In this document: positions 16,212-25,450 of the stretch, piece by piece | How the letters are laid out: every line of letters begins with the position of its first letter | Position numbering within the stretch: position 1 is the first letter of the stretch | Source of the DNA: Candidatus Gastranaerophilales bacterium | GTDB taxonomy: Bacteria > Cyanobacteriota > Vampirovibrionia > Gastranaerophilales > Gastranaerophilaceae | Direction of reading: 5' to 3' | Assembly: GCA_028693235.1 (NCBI GenBank) | Contig: JAQUVW010000003.1 | Location: 62,001 to 126,000, forward strand | Length of the DNA stretch: 64,000 nucleotides | Notes under the pieces: model-generated | What the model was told of the DNA's origin: nothing | Databases searched by the model: none | Seen by the model: only the letters and a program-made list of their open reading frames with translations | Program-made: the position numbers and the translations under genes

Positions 16212-16276
16212 TAAAACTACCTCATAAAACTATTCTGCATTTTAATCATAACATTTTTCGCAGAGAATTTCATCTC

Positions 16277-16795
16277 TTATTTATATATATAGCCTTTTGC
16301 TGAAACGTCGACATTATTATATTTTACGATAAAAAAGCCTTGCCCTGAATCCAAAATCTCAGCACGCATTTTTGCTTGTTGTTTCAATTTATAATTTTCG
16401 TATTCTTGTTTAGCTTGTCTATATTTTCGATATCGTTTTTTCTGATTTTCAGATTCTATTTTATTCAAATATTCTTGTTCTTCTTCAAGCTCTTGTTGAG
16501 TTTTTTGAGCAATCACAACATCAAAAGCAGGAATTTTAGCTTTAAGAATATTACTTTGAATAAGTAACAAAAACTTTTTGTCATCAGACAATGCAATGGA
16601 ATAATAGCCATCAGATAAAAAATCACCTGTATTATCATATATTTTTTCAGGAAGAACAATCACCGGATATTTTGAAGACTCATAAGCATGGGTATAAATA
16701 GTCTTTTGATTGTCCATCACCCCCGAAGGACAACTTGGATTTGGCAACAAATCCTCCGGATTATTGAGTTTTACCGCAATCATGTCCATGTTCAT
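16277..16795 (-). CDS. Unknown protein with central coiled coil
   Basis: A 172-residue protein, not recognised. Residues 1-90 look globular (VIVLPEKIYDNTG, YYSIALSDDKKFLLLIQ). Residues about 97-145 are a Gln/Glu/Lys/Tyr-rich coiled coil. A short beta-like tail ends in AKGYIYK. No signal peptide. No Shine-Dalgarno is present; a TAATAT box sits 6 nt before the ATG, so it may be leaderless. It lies 65 nt upstream of the FlhA-C paralogue on the same strand and may be transcribed with it. It is divergent from clpP. Confidence 0.65.
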   Translation of the reverse strand: MNMDMIAVKLNNPEDLLPNPSCPSGVMDNQKTIYTHAYESSKYPVIVLPEKIYDNTGDFLSDGYYSIALSDDKKFLLLIQSNILKAKIPAFDVVIAQKTQQELEEEQEYLNKIESENQKKRYRKYRQAKQEYENYKLKQQAKMRAEILDSGQGFFIVKYNNVDVSAKGYIYK

Positions 16796-16828
16796 AATAT
16801 AATATTATCATATAGTCACATTAAAGTA

Positions 16829-16857
16829 TTGTTCAATTTATACAAAGTGGCTATAAT
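16829..16857 (+). promoter_or_regulatory. clpP promoter
   Basis: TTGTTC (16829-16834), a 17-nt spacer and a perfect TATAAT (16852-16857), 39 nt before the clpP ATG. No CIRCE- or CtsR-like heat-shock operator is visible around it. Confidence 0.7.
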
Positions 16858-16896
16858 TAAAAACATAGTTCTAAATAATCAGAAACAGAGGATAAA

Positions 16897-17505
16897 ATGA
16901 ACGATAGACAAATTTTAAACTACGTACCTACTGTCATTGAAGCTTCATCCAGAGGTGAACGCTCATTTGATATTTTTTCAAGACTTTTAAGAGAAAGAAT
17001 TATTTTCTTGGGAGAAGAAATTGACGATGAAATGGCAAACTCAATAGTTGCTCAACTCTTGCTTTTGGACAGCGAAAATCCAGAAAAAGACATTATGATG
17101 TATATTAACAGCCCTGGAGGTGTTATTACTGCAGGTATGGCAATATTTGACACAATGAAGCATATCCGTGCCGATGTAAGTACAATCTGTATCGGGGAAG
17201 CAGCAAGCATGGGAGCTTTCCTACTTTCCGCAGGTACAAAAGGTAAAAGGATGTCACTTCCACACTCCAGAATAATGATTCACCAACCGTTAGGCGGTGC
17301 AAAAGGACAAGCTTCTGATATTGAGCTTGAGGCTAAAGAAATTTTAAGAATGAAAAACACCTTAAATTCATTGCTCGCAAAGCATACCGGTCAACCAATT
17401 GAAAAAATAAAAGAAGATACAGAACGTGACCACTATATGGGTGCAGATGAGGCCGTCGAATACGGTTTAATAGACAAAGTTATTGAAAGCGTTAATCAAG
17501 CATAA
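16897..17505 (+). CDS. clpP: ATP-dependent Clp protease proteolytic subunit ClpP
   Basis: Serine peptidase that degrades proteins unfolded by ClpX, ClpA or ClpC ATPases in the cytoplasm. At 202 residues it is standard length. The catalytic triad is Ser104 ([10 protein letters not shown]), His129 (MIHQPLGG) and Asp178 (RDHYM). The MYINSPGG segment forms the oxyanion region. AGAGG lies 6 nt upstream of the ATG. It is monocistronic: a terminator follows and clpX is not adjacent, unlike in many genomes. Confidence 0.97.
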   Translation: MNDRQILNYVPTVIEASSRGERSFDIFSRLLRERIIFLGEEIDDEMANSIVAQLLLLDSENPEKDIMMYINSPGGVITAGMAIFDTMKHIRADVSTICIGEAASMGAFLLSAGTKGKRMSLPHSRIMIHQPLGGAKGQASDIELEAKEILRMKNTLNSLLAKHTGQPIEKIKEDTERDHYMGADEAVEYGLIDKVIESVNQA

Positions 17506-17529
17506 TATATTAAACATTGCAAAAAGACA

Positions 17530-17560
17530 AAAGAGTGCTCATTCATTTAGCACTCTTTTT
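17530..17560 (+). terminator. Terminator after clpP
   Basis: AAAGAGTGCT (17530-17539) and AGCACTCTTT (17549-17558) form a 10-bp stem with a 9-nt loop, followed by U residues. Confidence 0.93.
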
Positions 17561-17632
17561 ATATTGTATAAGTGTAAAATAATTAGGATTGCGATTGAAG
17601 AATTTCTCTATTCATAGTATCATTAAGCCACG

Positions 17633-19018
17633 ATGTTTGATAATTTATCAGAAAGATTACAAGAAATAATAAGAAAAACTTCAGGTAATGACACATTAAC
17701 TGAAGAAAACATGCAAGATGCCTTGCGAGAAGTTCGCAGAGCATTACTTGAAGCTGATGTAAACTTAAAAGTTGTAAAATCTTTTATAAGCACAATAAAA
17801 GAAAGAGCTGAGGGAGAATCCGTTTTAACTAGCGTGAGCCCAACTCAACAACTCATAAAAATTGTCCATGATGAACTCGCAAATTTACTCGGGAAAGAAC
17901 AATCCACGTTAAATTTGGAGGGAAATCCTGCTTTAATTATGATGCTCGGATTGCAAGGTTCCGGAAAAACAACTTCCAGTGCAAAATTGGCAATGAAGCT
18001 ATCAAAAGAAGGTAAAAAACCTCTTTTAGTCGCAGCTGATGTCTATAGACCTGCTGCAATTTCTCAGCTTAAAACACTCGGAGAACAAACAAATACAACC
18101 GTATACACCATAGATGGTTCTAAAGATGTCCAAAATATCGTTAGCTCTGCAATCAACTATGCAAAAGAAAATAATTTTAATCCTGTTATAATAGATACCG
18201 CAGGACGTTTACAAATCGATAACGAAATGATGGCTGAACTTTTAATTATTGATAGAGTATTCCAGCCACAAGAAAAACTCCTCGTAATTGACGCAATGAC
18301 AGGTCAAGAAGCTATCAATATTGCGGAAAACTTTAATCTTCAATTAGAGATTTCTGGCGTCATTTTAACAAAACTAGACGGCGACTCCCGTGGTGGTGCC
18401 GCTTTAAGCGTCGTACACTGCACTAACAAGCCCATAAAATTTACAGGCATGGGCGAAAAAATAGAACCGCTTAATGATTTTTATCCTGCAAGAATGGCTG
18501 ACAGAATCTTGGGGATGGGCGATATCGTTTCTCTTGTTGAAAAAGCTCAAGAAGTTTTTGACGAAAAACAAGCTGTTGAACTTGAAGCAAAAATGAAAAA
18601 AGCCGAATTTTCATTCGATGACTTTTTAAAAATGCAAAAACAAATGAAAATGTTCGGCTCTATTGAAAATATCTTGGGAATGTTGCCAATACCCGGGCTT
18701 AACAAAGAAAACAAAGAAGCCATCGCAACAGAAGGTGAAAAACAATTCAAAAAAATCGAATCTTTTATCTCAAGCATGACACCAAAAGAACGAGCTAACC
18801 CTGAATTAATAAATTCCAGCAGAAAAAAACGAATATCTGCAGGCTGCGGACTGCCTATGCATGAGATTAACCAAATCATCACTCAATTTGACCAAATGAG
18901 AAAGATGATGAAAGGATTCTCGGACGTTAAAGAAAAAGTTAAAAAAGGCAAACTTAAAATCCCAAAAGGAATGGGTAATATGCCAACAGGATTTGGCAAA
19001 GGATTTCCCTTTAAGTAG
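17633..19018 (+). CDS. ffh: Signal recognition particle protein Ffh
   Basis: GTPase of the signal recognition particle. It binds signal sequences and SRP RNA and hands nascent membrane proteins to FtsY. The 461 residues contain the N domain (1-90), the G domain with GLQGSGKTT (106-114), DTAGRLQ and TKLDGDSRGGAAL, and the Met-rich M domain from about 325, including the RNA-binding helix with SRKKRISAGCGL. No good Shine-Dalgarno precedes the ATG. A TAGTAT element ends 12 nt upstream, so the leader may be very short. ylxM/ftsY are not adjacent and rpsP does not follow. Confidence 0.97.
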   Translation: MFDNLSERLQEIIRKTSGNDTLTEENMQDALREVRRALLEADVNLKVVKSFISTIKERAEGESVLTSVSPTQQLIKIVHDELANLLGKEQSTLNLEGNPALIMMLGLQGSGKTTSSAKLAMKLSKEGKKPLLVAADVYRPAAISQLKTLGEQTNTTVYTIDGSKDVQNIVSSAINYAKENNFNPVIIDTAGRLQIDNEMMAELLIIDRVFQPQEKLLVIDAMTGQEAINIAENFNLQLEISGVILTKLDGDSRGGAALSVVHCTNKPIKFTGMGEKIEPLNDFYPARMADRILGMGDIVSLVEKAQEVFDEKQAVELEAKMKKAEFSFDDFLKMQKQMKMFGSIENILGMLPIPGLNKENKEAIATEGEKQFKKIESFISSMTPKERANPELINSSRKKRISAGCGLPMHEINQIITQFDQMRKMMKGFSDVKEKVKKGKLKIPKGMGNMPTGFGKGFPFK

Positions 19019-19099
19019 CCCGACTTTGACGATTGTGCTAAAATAGTATATGAATATTTTAAGTTGGATAAATAGAAAAATATATTTAAGAGAGACAAA

Positions 19100-20095
19100 A
19101 TGGTCAAAAAAGCAATGATAATGGCGGCTGGCGTAGGTTCAAGATTAGACCCGTTGACCCAAAATATTCCAAAGCCTTTGGTTCCAATAGCCAATATTCC
19201 CCCAATGGATATTTTACTTAAAAATCTTTCTAAATCTGGAATCAAAAATATTATTGCAAATACATTTTACCTTGGTGATAAAATTAACGAAAAATACAGA
19301 AACTCTGATATTGATTGCTCTATAGAATTTTTAAATGAAACAGAATTATCAGGAACTGCCGGCGGCGTAAAAAAATGCCAATTTTTCTTCGATAAGAATG
19401 AAGATTTTATTGTCATGTCAGCTGACGGGGTCACTGATATCAATATTATAGAGGCAATTAACGCTCACAAATCATCTGACGCCATTGCAACAATGGTAAC
19501 CAAAAATGTTGATAAAAACGAAGTAAATAAATTCGGTGTAGTCGTAATTGACGACAAGGGATTTATTCAAGAATTTCAAGAAAAGCCATCTATTACAGAA
19601 GCTAAAAGTACTTTAATCAACACCGGAATTTATATTTTCAAATATGAAATTTTTAACTTTATTCCTAAAAATACGACTTACGATTTTGCTAAAAACGTTT
19701 TCCCGAATATACTTGCAAACGGGATTAAAATAAATACTTATACAACTGACTGCTATTGGAGCGATATCGGCTCTTTAGAACAATATATAGAATCAACTCA
19801 TGATATTTTGAATAAAAAAATAACTATTCCTGATGTCGATATAGAAATCACATCAACTTATAAATTAGTCAAAGGAAAAAATACATTTATAGCTGACAAT
19901 GTAACTCTTTTAAACGATATCGTTATCGGGGATAATTGTTATATTAACGGAAACGTAACTATTGATAACTCTATAATTTGGAATAATGTCAAAATAAAAC
20001 CTAACGTCCAAATAAAAAATTGCATTATAGACTCTGGAGCTATTGTCAACCAGTCAATTGAAAACGAAATTTTTGAATGTAAAGAACTTATATAA
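19100..20095 (+). CDS. Sugar-1-phosphate nucleotidyltransferase with left-handed beta-helix tail
   Basis: A 331-residue NDP-sugar pyrophosphorylase that activates a sugar 1-phosphate with NTP. The N-terminal signature AAGVGSRLDPLTQNIPKP (about residues 8-25) is the nucleotide-binding loop, and SADGVTDI near 110 has the metal-binding aspartate. CYWSDIGSLEQY near 215 closes the catalytic domain. Residues about 250-320 are hexapeptide-like repeats (IADNVTLLND, IGDNCYINGN, IKPNVQIKNC) typical of a left-handed beta helix. Specificity (mannose-, glucose- or other sugar 1-phosphate) cannot be fixed. Probable role is in surface or storage polysaccharide. A TGCTAAAAT element lies about 56 nt upstream. 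Confidence 0.88.
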   Translation: MVKKAMIMAAGVGSRLDPLTQNIPKPLVPIANIPPMDILLKNLSKSGIKNIIANTFYLGDKINEKYRNSDIDCSIEFLNETELSGTAGGVKKCQFFFDKNEDFIVMSADGVTDINIIEAINAHKSSDAIATMVTKNVDKNEVNKFGVVVIDDKGFIQEFQEKPSITEAKSTLINTGIYIFKYEIFNFIPKNTTYDFAKNVFPNILANGIKINTYTTDCYWSDIGSLEQYIESTHDILNKKITIPDVDIEITSTYKLVKGKNTFIADNVTLLNDIVIGDNCYINGNVTIDNSIIWNNVKIKPNVQIKNCIIDSGAIVNQSIENEIFECKELI

Positions 20096-20108
20096 AAGGA
20101 CAAAAAAT

Positions 20109-21158
20109 ATGATAATAATAATGGAACCAAACGCAACAGAAAAAGAAATTCGAAATGTTGTAAACCACCTTGAAAAAAAAGAATTTAAAACAATCATAAA
20201 CAAAGGTGATGTTATGACGGTCATCGCTGCAATTGGCGATAAAAGACTTATTGAGCCACACGCAATAGCTTCTTTTGAAGGTGTCAGACGTGTAAAACTT
20301 ATCCAAGAGCCCTACAAACTTGCTTCAAGAGAAGGACGCTCTCAAGATACTGTAATTGAATTTAGTAACGGCGTAAGAATCGGTGGACTTGAAAAACCAG
20401 TAATGATGGTTGGACCATGCTGCGTCGAAGAAGATATCAACGGGCTTTTACAAGTTGCAGACGCAGCAAAGGAAATGGGCTGTCAATTTCTTAGAGGTGG
20501 TGCATTTAAACCAAGAACTTCACCTTATGATTTTGAAGGACTAGAAGAAAAAGCACTGGAATACCTTGCTATCGCCAGAGAAAAAACAGGTCTTTTAGTT
20601 GTTACAGAAGTTATGGACACTCAAGAATTGTCATTGGTTGAACAATATGCTGACGTTATACAAATCGGAGCCAGAAATATGCAAAACTTCAAATTGCTAA
20701 AAGCTGTCGGCAAATCAACAAAGCCCGTACTTCTAAAAAGAGGTGGAGCAGCAACAATAAGAGAATTTTTACTCGCTGCAGAGCACATCATGTGTAACGG
20801 CAACGACAAAGTTATTCTTTGCGAAAGAGGAATAAAAGGTGTAGACAATAACTACAGCAGAAATACTATGGATATTGCATCTGTACCGATTATCAAAAAA
20901 TATTCACACTTGCCAGTAATCGTTGACCCTAGTCATGGAACCGGCAGAAGATATTTAGTAGAGCCTATGGCAAAAGCAGGACTTATAGTCGGTGCTCATG
21001 GCGTTATGATGGAAGTACATCATGATCCTGAAAACGCATCTTCTGATGGAGCTCAAAGCCTTAATATTAAACAATTCAAAGAAGTTGCTAAACGCCTTAA
21101 TAAATTAATCGGTAGGATTGATTACGACAACAAAGCATTGGCTCAAGCCAATAAATAG
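20109..21158 (+). CDS. aroF: 3-deoxy-7-phosphoheptulonate (DAHP) synthase, ferredoxin-like-domain type
   Basis: Condenses phosphoenolpyruvate and erythrose 4-phosphate, the first step of the shikimate pathway. The 349 residues comprise an N-terminal ferredoxin-like regulatory domain (1-70), as in the Thermotoga-type enzymes that are inhibited by Tyr or Phe, and a catalytic barrel. The motif VGPCCVEE (101-108) holds the metal-binding cysteine; the second Cys replaces the more common Ser or Ala. FRGGAFKPRTSPY is here LRGGAFKPRTSPY, and DPSHGTGRR is near 280. ATG 20109 has AAGGA 8 nt upstream, 13 nt after the previous gene. Feedback regulation is inferred from the domain only. Confidence 0.95.
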   Translation: MIIIMEPNATEKEIRNVVNHLEKKEFKTIINKGDVMTVIAAIGDKRLIEPHAIASFEGVRRVKLIQEPYKLASREGRSQDTVIEFSNGVRIGGLEKPVMMVGPCCVEEDINGLLQVADAAKEMGCQFLRGGAFKPRTSPYDFEGLEEKALEYLAIAREKTGLLVVTEVMDTQELSLVEQYADVIQIGARNMQNFKLLKAVGKSTKPVLLKRGGAATIREFLLAAEHIMCNGNDKVILCERGIKGVDNNYSRNTMDIASVPIIKKYSHLPVIVDPSHGTGRRYLVEPMAKAGLIVGAHGVMMEVHHDPENASSDGAQSLNIKQFKEVAKRLNKLIGRIDYDNKALAQANK

Positions 21159-21173
21159 AAAAATAGGTATAAA

Positions 21174-23468
21174 TTGTATAAATTTGATTTTGAACTTGAT
21201 GACTTTCAAAAAGAAGCTGTCAATTATATAAATGACGGCAAAAGTATTGTCGTTTGTGCTCCTACAGGAGCCGGAAAAACTTGTATTGCTGAACATGCTA
21301 TACACAAAGCTCTAGAAGACGGAACAAGAATATTCTATACTACTCCGCTGAAAGCTCTTTCAAATCAAAAATTTACTGACTTCGGAACAAAATATGGCGA
21401 AGATAAAGTCGGACTGCTAACCGGCGACACCTCAATTAACCGTGATGCACAAATTGTTGTCATGACAACAGAAGTCTTTCGTAATATGCTTTACGGCACA
21501 AATTTGGGCTCAATTGCTGAAAACATTAAAAATGTTAAATACGTAGTTTTAGACGAAGTTCACTATATGAATGACGAACAAAGAGGAACCGTATGGGAAG
21601 AAAGCATTATCTATTGCCCTCCCAATATCCAAATTATCGCATTAAGTGCAACTGTTGCAAATTCTCAACAATTATGCGACTGGATAAACACCGTCCATTC
21701 TAAAACACAACTTGTCTATACAGACTTCAGACCGGTTCCGTTAAGATTTTTCTACTACGATTCATCAAAACCGAACGATATTTTGCCCCTTTTAACACCA
21801 GACGGTCAACTTAACAAAAAAATTAAACCTGAAAAAAAACAAAAAGGATTTAAAAGAAACTTTGGACTAAAAAACACAGCAAAAGATGTAATATCAGTTT
21901 TACATGAAAAAAATATGCTACCTACAATATATTTCACTTTTTCAAGAAAAAAATGTGATGAACAAATGGAAAAATGTTCTGATTTATGCTTGGTTTCAAA
22001 AGATGAAGCAAAAGAAATCAGAAAGATTGTCGACACGTACTTAAAAGAAAATCCATATTTAGCAAAAAATAAACATTTAGATTACATATACTGCGGCGTT
22101 GCCTCACACCATGCCGGATTGCTTCCGGGCTGGAAAGTCTTGATTGAAAAGTTATTCCAAAAAGGTTTAATTAAAGTTGTATTTTCAACGGAGACACTTG
22201 CTGCAGGTATAAACATGCCGGCAAGAACAACCATAATTAGTGCAATAAGCAAGAGAACCGACTCTGGACACAGAATATTAACTGCAAACGAATTTTTGCA
22301 AATGTCAGGACGTGCTGGTCGTCGTGGAATGGATGAAATCGGGTATGTCGTAGTTGTCGGAACTCCTTTTCAAAGCCCTGAGGAGGTTGCAGAGCTTGTT
22401 ACAAGCAACTCAAACCCATTAGAAAGCCGTTTTGCACCGAGCTATTCAATGGTATTAAATCTGCTTCAAAAATTCACCGTAGAAGAAGCTCAACAACTTA
22501 TCTTAAAAAGTTTCGGATATTTTTCTTCAACAGACAGGCTAAAGCCTCTTCTTTCGCAAGAAGAACAAATGTCACAAACCTTAGAAAAATTAAAAGGTTT
22601 CAAATGCCCTTACGACCTGTCAAACAAAGACTTGATTGATTTCAACAAGCTTAAAGAAACTTTTGTAACTTACCGCAAATTAACAAAAACATTGATTAAG
22701 CAAGCAAAGGGGCGGGGCGAAAAAGATGCTCCCGAAGTCAATGAATACATGGCAAAAACTAAAGGCTTCCAAAACCAGTTGAAAGGTTATCAATGCGACA
22801 TCTGCAGAAACTATAAAAAACACATGAAAGACCTTGAAGTAGTAGAAAGATACGAAAAAAGATATAAACAATTATCTAAAAATATTGAAAATGAAAAAGA
22901 TATTTATTGGAGAAATTTCATTTCGCATATGAATGTATTAAAAAATGCAGGCTACATCGTTGATGATTACCCGACCGAAAAAGGAAAAACATGTTCAGCA
23001 TTAAGAGCTGAAAACGAATTATTTCTATCAGAAGTAATTTTAAAAGGAATTTTAGACGAGCTCTCACCAGGGGAACTTGCAAGCGTTATTTGTGCTGTAA
23101 CAACAGAAGATTTAAGGACAGAAGTCTATGCTCAACAACCAATTAGTACAAATGTAAAACGAGCACTCAACAAAATTAAAGATATAAGGAAACGTGTCGC
23201 AGTTTGGCAACGAGATGAGGATATTAAAACTGAAATGTATATAAACTCATTCTACTCACCATTAATTGAGATGTGGGTAAACGGTAGCGATTGGGACTTT
23301 ATCATCAACCAAGTTGAGCAAGCTGAAGGCGATATCGTAAGATGCTTCAAAAGAACAATTGATGTTTTGCGTCAACTTTGCGTTGTACCGAATGTGCCCG
23401 AATCAATCGCATTAACAGCGAAAGAAGCTATCATGAAAATACAACGCGAACCAATTGACATTGACTAA
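21174..23468 (+). CDS. Ski2-like DExH-box RNA helicase
   Basis: A 764-residue superfamily 2 helicase of the Ski2/HelY type found in cyanobacteria and actinobacteria. Visible motifs are the Q-like start, Walker A APTGAGKT (29-36), TTPLKAL, DEVH near 127, SATVAN, FSTETLAAGINMPA, and QMSGRAGRRG (motif VI). The C-terminal 200 residues match the DSHCT-type helical domain (EMWVNGSDWDFIINQ). Likely role is RNA unwinding in processing or decay. Start is TTG at 21174 with AGG about 7 nt upstream; the first ATG is far inside. The gene follows aroF by 15 nt and its stop overlaps the convergent gene by 3-4 nt. Confidence 0.9.
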   Translation: MYKFDFELDDFQKEAVNYINDGKSIVVCAPTGAGKTCIAEHAIHKALEDGTRIFYTTPLKALSNQKFTDFGTKYGEDKVGLLTGDTSINRDAQIVVMTTEVFRNMLYGTNLGSIAENIKNVKYVVLDEVHYMNDEQRGTVWEESIIYCPPNIQIIALSATVANSQQLCDWINTVHSKTQLVYTDFRPVPLRFFYYDSSKPNDILPLLTPDGQLNKKIKPEKKQKGFKRNFGLKNTAKDVISVLHEKNMLPTIYFTFSRKKCDEQMEKCSDLCLVSKDEAKEIRKIVDTYLKENPYLAKNKHLDYIYCGVASHHAGLLPGWKVLIEKLFQKGLIKVVFSTETLAAGINMPARTTIISAISKRTDSGHRILTANEFLQMSGRAGRRGMDEIGYVVVVGTPFQSPEEVAELVTSNSNPLESRFAPSYSMVLNLLQKFTVEEAQQLILKSFGYFSSTDRLKPLLSQEEQMSQTLEKLKGFKCPYDLSNKDLIDFNKLKETFVTYRKLTKTLIKQAKGRGEKDAPEVNEYMAKTKGFQNQLKGYQCDICRNYKKHMKDLEVVERYEKRYKQLSKNIENEKDIYWRNFISHMNVLKNAGYIVDDYPTEKGKTCSALRAENELFLSEVILKGILDELSPGELASVICAVTTEDLRTEVYAQQPISTNVKRALNKIKDIRKRVAVWQRDEDIKTEMYINSFYSPLIEMWVNGSDWDFIINQVEQAEGDIVRCFKRTIDVLRQLCVVPNVPESIALTAKEAIMKIQREPIDID

Positions 23469-25270
23469 CGAATATAATGCCCGAACTTTTGTTGAAAAGG
23501 AACAAATGTATTGGGTACATTACTGCTAAAAGCAAATTTTGAGTCTAATTGCTGCTTAAATGACCGTTTGTCATAATCGGCAAATGATTTATAATCTTTT
23601 AACTCCTCCATTGTCAACATGCTTGAAATTCTCAAAGCTTGGCGTTGCTGCCCAGTAGTATATATTTCAGCAAGTGCACTTGGTATAAACCCTACAACGG
23701 CACCTAATGCAGTATATAATCCTTTGCATTTTGTAGCTTTGACTGTCTTTGCCAATTTATCACCAAGAAAGCCTCCAATAGCTGTCGATGCAATTTCAAT
23801 AGGAGCCAACGCTATTTCAGACAATGCCTCAATGCTTTCAGATAACTTTTGATTATTGTCTTCGACAGAATTTATAGTCATAAAAGTGTTACGTTGCAAC
23901 AAACGTGCATCGTCTTGTTGTTCATCTGTTAATTGGATTTTGCGTTTTGCTTTTATATTTTCTTTTAACAAAGGTAAATCTTCAGCCCTAAACCTTTTAT
24001 ATTCTTTCATTTCAGCACAAATTCTTTTAACAAACGGAATAATCCCTTCTTTCGTCTTTTGGTTTTCATTTTTAGCATCATTAACGTTGCTCAAATCCTC
24101 GTCACTATAGACATTGAAGTCTTTTTTATTATTAACCAAGTCTGTAAGGTTTTTGTATCGGACAGACTTAATTGCTCCATTTTGAAACTTTGCAAGATTT
24201 TTATTCAAAAGCATATATGTAAGCAATGGAATCCCTAAAGACAATGCTTTGTTTGCTATAGGATTTTTTATATGAAGTGCTTTAACTGCAGTATCAGAGA
24301 GCAAATACTCCAAAAAGCCACCAACAAACAAAGAGCCGTATCCGACATTTACAATTTTTTCAACTCTTTCTAAATCGTCTTGGGAATTTAAGTCAACTTG
24401 TTTTAAAATATTTTGAAAAATTTGCTTATCTTCTTTTGCTGTCTTTTCATCTTCAAGTGACAAAGGCTTATTAAAATATGCTTCAGATTTTTTCAAATTA
24501 GTTTCATATTGCTCTTTTTGAGCCAAATAATGTTGTTTACCTTTCAATAAGTCTTTCACTTCGTTAATAGATTTTGGTATATTTATTCTATCTAAAGCAT
24601 CTTGAATAGTATCTGTAAACTTAGCTTCTTCGTTAGATTTTACAGATTTATTATTAGAAGCTACAGTATTTTTAACTTCTTGTTCTTGAGCATCATTTAA
24701 AACTGAAAAATCATGCATATCAGAAAGTTCATTTTGCATAGTTTCAAATTTTGCTCTACGAGTTGCACCTATTTGATTTTTTACAAAATCAGTAACGGTC
24801 GGGATATAGACAAAAGCAGAAACAACTGCCGCAACGCCTGTAAGAGCCTTAGAAACAGGTATTTTAAACTTACCGATTTTTAATTCCGCTTTATCATATT
24901 TTTGCAATAAAGAAGCTGATTTTTTTGCAATTTGTGAATTTTCACTATGTTTTTCTAAAGCAGGTATAGTCTTTTTGATTAAAGTAGGGATAGACGTGAC
25001 GGCAGACAAACCGGCAAGCAATTCTATTTGCAAAGTTTGAAAAACGGCCTCAACATCTTCCGCCTTGGATTGTGCAATACTATCCAAAACAAGCATTGAA
25101 TCAGCAACAACTCGTGCTTTTTTTTGGGACAAATCAATATTAGAATCCAAATTTTTCCCCTGGGAGTTTAGAACCTGGCGTTTGTTGTCCAAATTATTTT
25201 GTTCATTTTTCCAATTATTATATGGAGTTTCATATCCCCTAAAAAGTCTGTATGTATCAAGTATTGTCAA
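23465..25270 (-). CDS. Large membrane-associated protein of unknown function
   Basis: A 601-residue protein, not recognised. Hydrophobic segments lie near residues 78-95, 142-160, 310-330, 345-360 and 490-530, the last with a glycine-rich zipper-like run (IGGFLGDKLA, LGAVVGFIPSA). Between them are long Lys/Glu/Gln-rich helical stretches. The C-terminus ends FQQKFGHYIR. The overall layout (hydrophobic pairs, charged helices, short FG/FKG motifs) resembles the two proteins at 12531-14698. The start is uncertain: TTG 25270 has only AAGG 11 nt upstream, and the next in-frame Met is at residue 59. The stop TAG overlaps the helicase stop. Confidence 0.7.
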   Translation of the reverse strand: MTILDTYRLFRGYETPYNNWKNEQNNLDNKRQVLNSQGKNLDSNIDLSQKKARVVADSMLVLDSIAQSKAEDVEAVFQTLQIELLAGLSAVTSIPTLIKKTIPALEKHSENSQIAKKSASLLQKYDKAELKIGKFKIPVSKALTGVAAVVSAFVYIPTVTDFVKNQIGATRRAKFETMQNELSDMHDFSVLNDAQEQEVKNTVASNNKSVKSNEEAKFTDTIQDALDRINIPKSINEVKDLLKGKQHYLAQKEQYETNLKKSEAYFNKPLSLEDEKTAKEDKQIFQNILKQVDLNSQDDLERVEKIVNVGYGSLFVGGFLEYLLSDTAVKALHIKNPIANKALSLGIPLLTYMLLNKNLAKFQNGAIKSVRYKNLTDLVNNKKDFNVYSDEDLSNVNDAKNENQKTKEGIIPFVKRICAEMKEYKRFRAEDLPLLKENIKAKRKIQLTDEQQDDARLLQRNTFMTINSVEDNNQKLSESIEALSEIALAPIEIASTAIGGFLGDKLAKTVKATKCKGLYTALGAVVGFIPSALAEIYTTGQQRQALRISSMLTMEELKDYKSFADYDKRSFKQQLDSKFAFSSNVPNTFVPFQQKFGHYIR

Positions 25271-25450
25271 CTCATATATCGCCTTTATTATGCTATAAGT
25301 ACATACATTTTAAATTGAAAAAATATTTTTTTTGCGTTTTGAGAGAATAACGTTTATAAATATTAACAAAATAGGGCTCAATTAGCTTTAAAATCAATAT
25401 TGTTTGGGTTATCATAATAATAAATTATCGATTGAGAAGGAATATAATAA

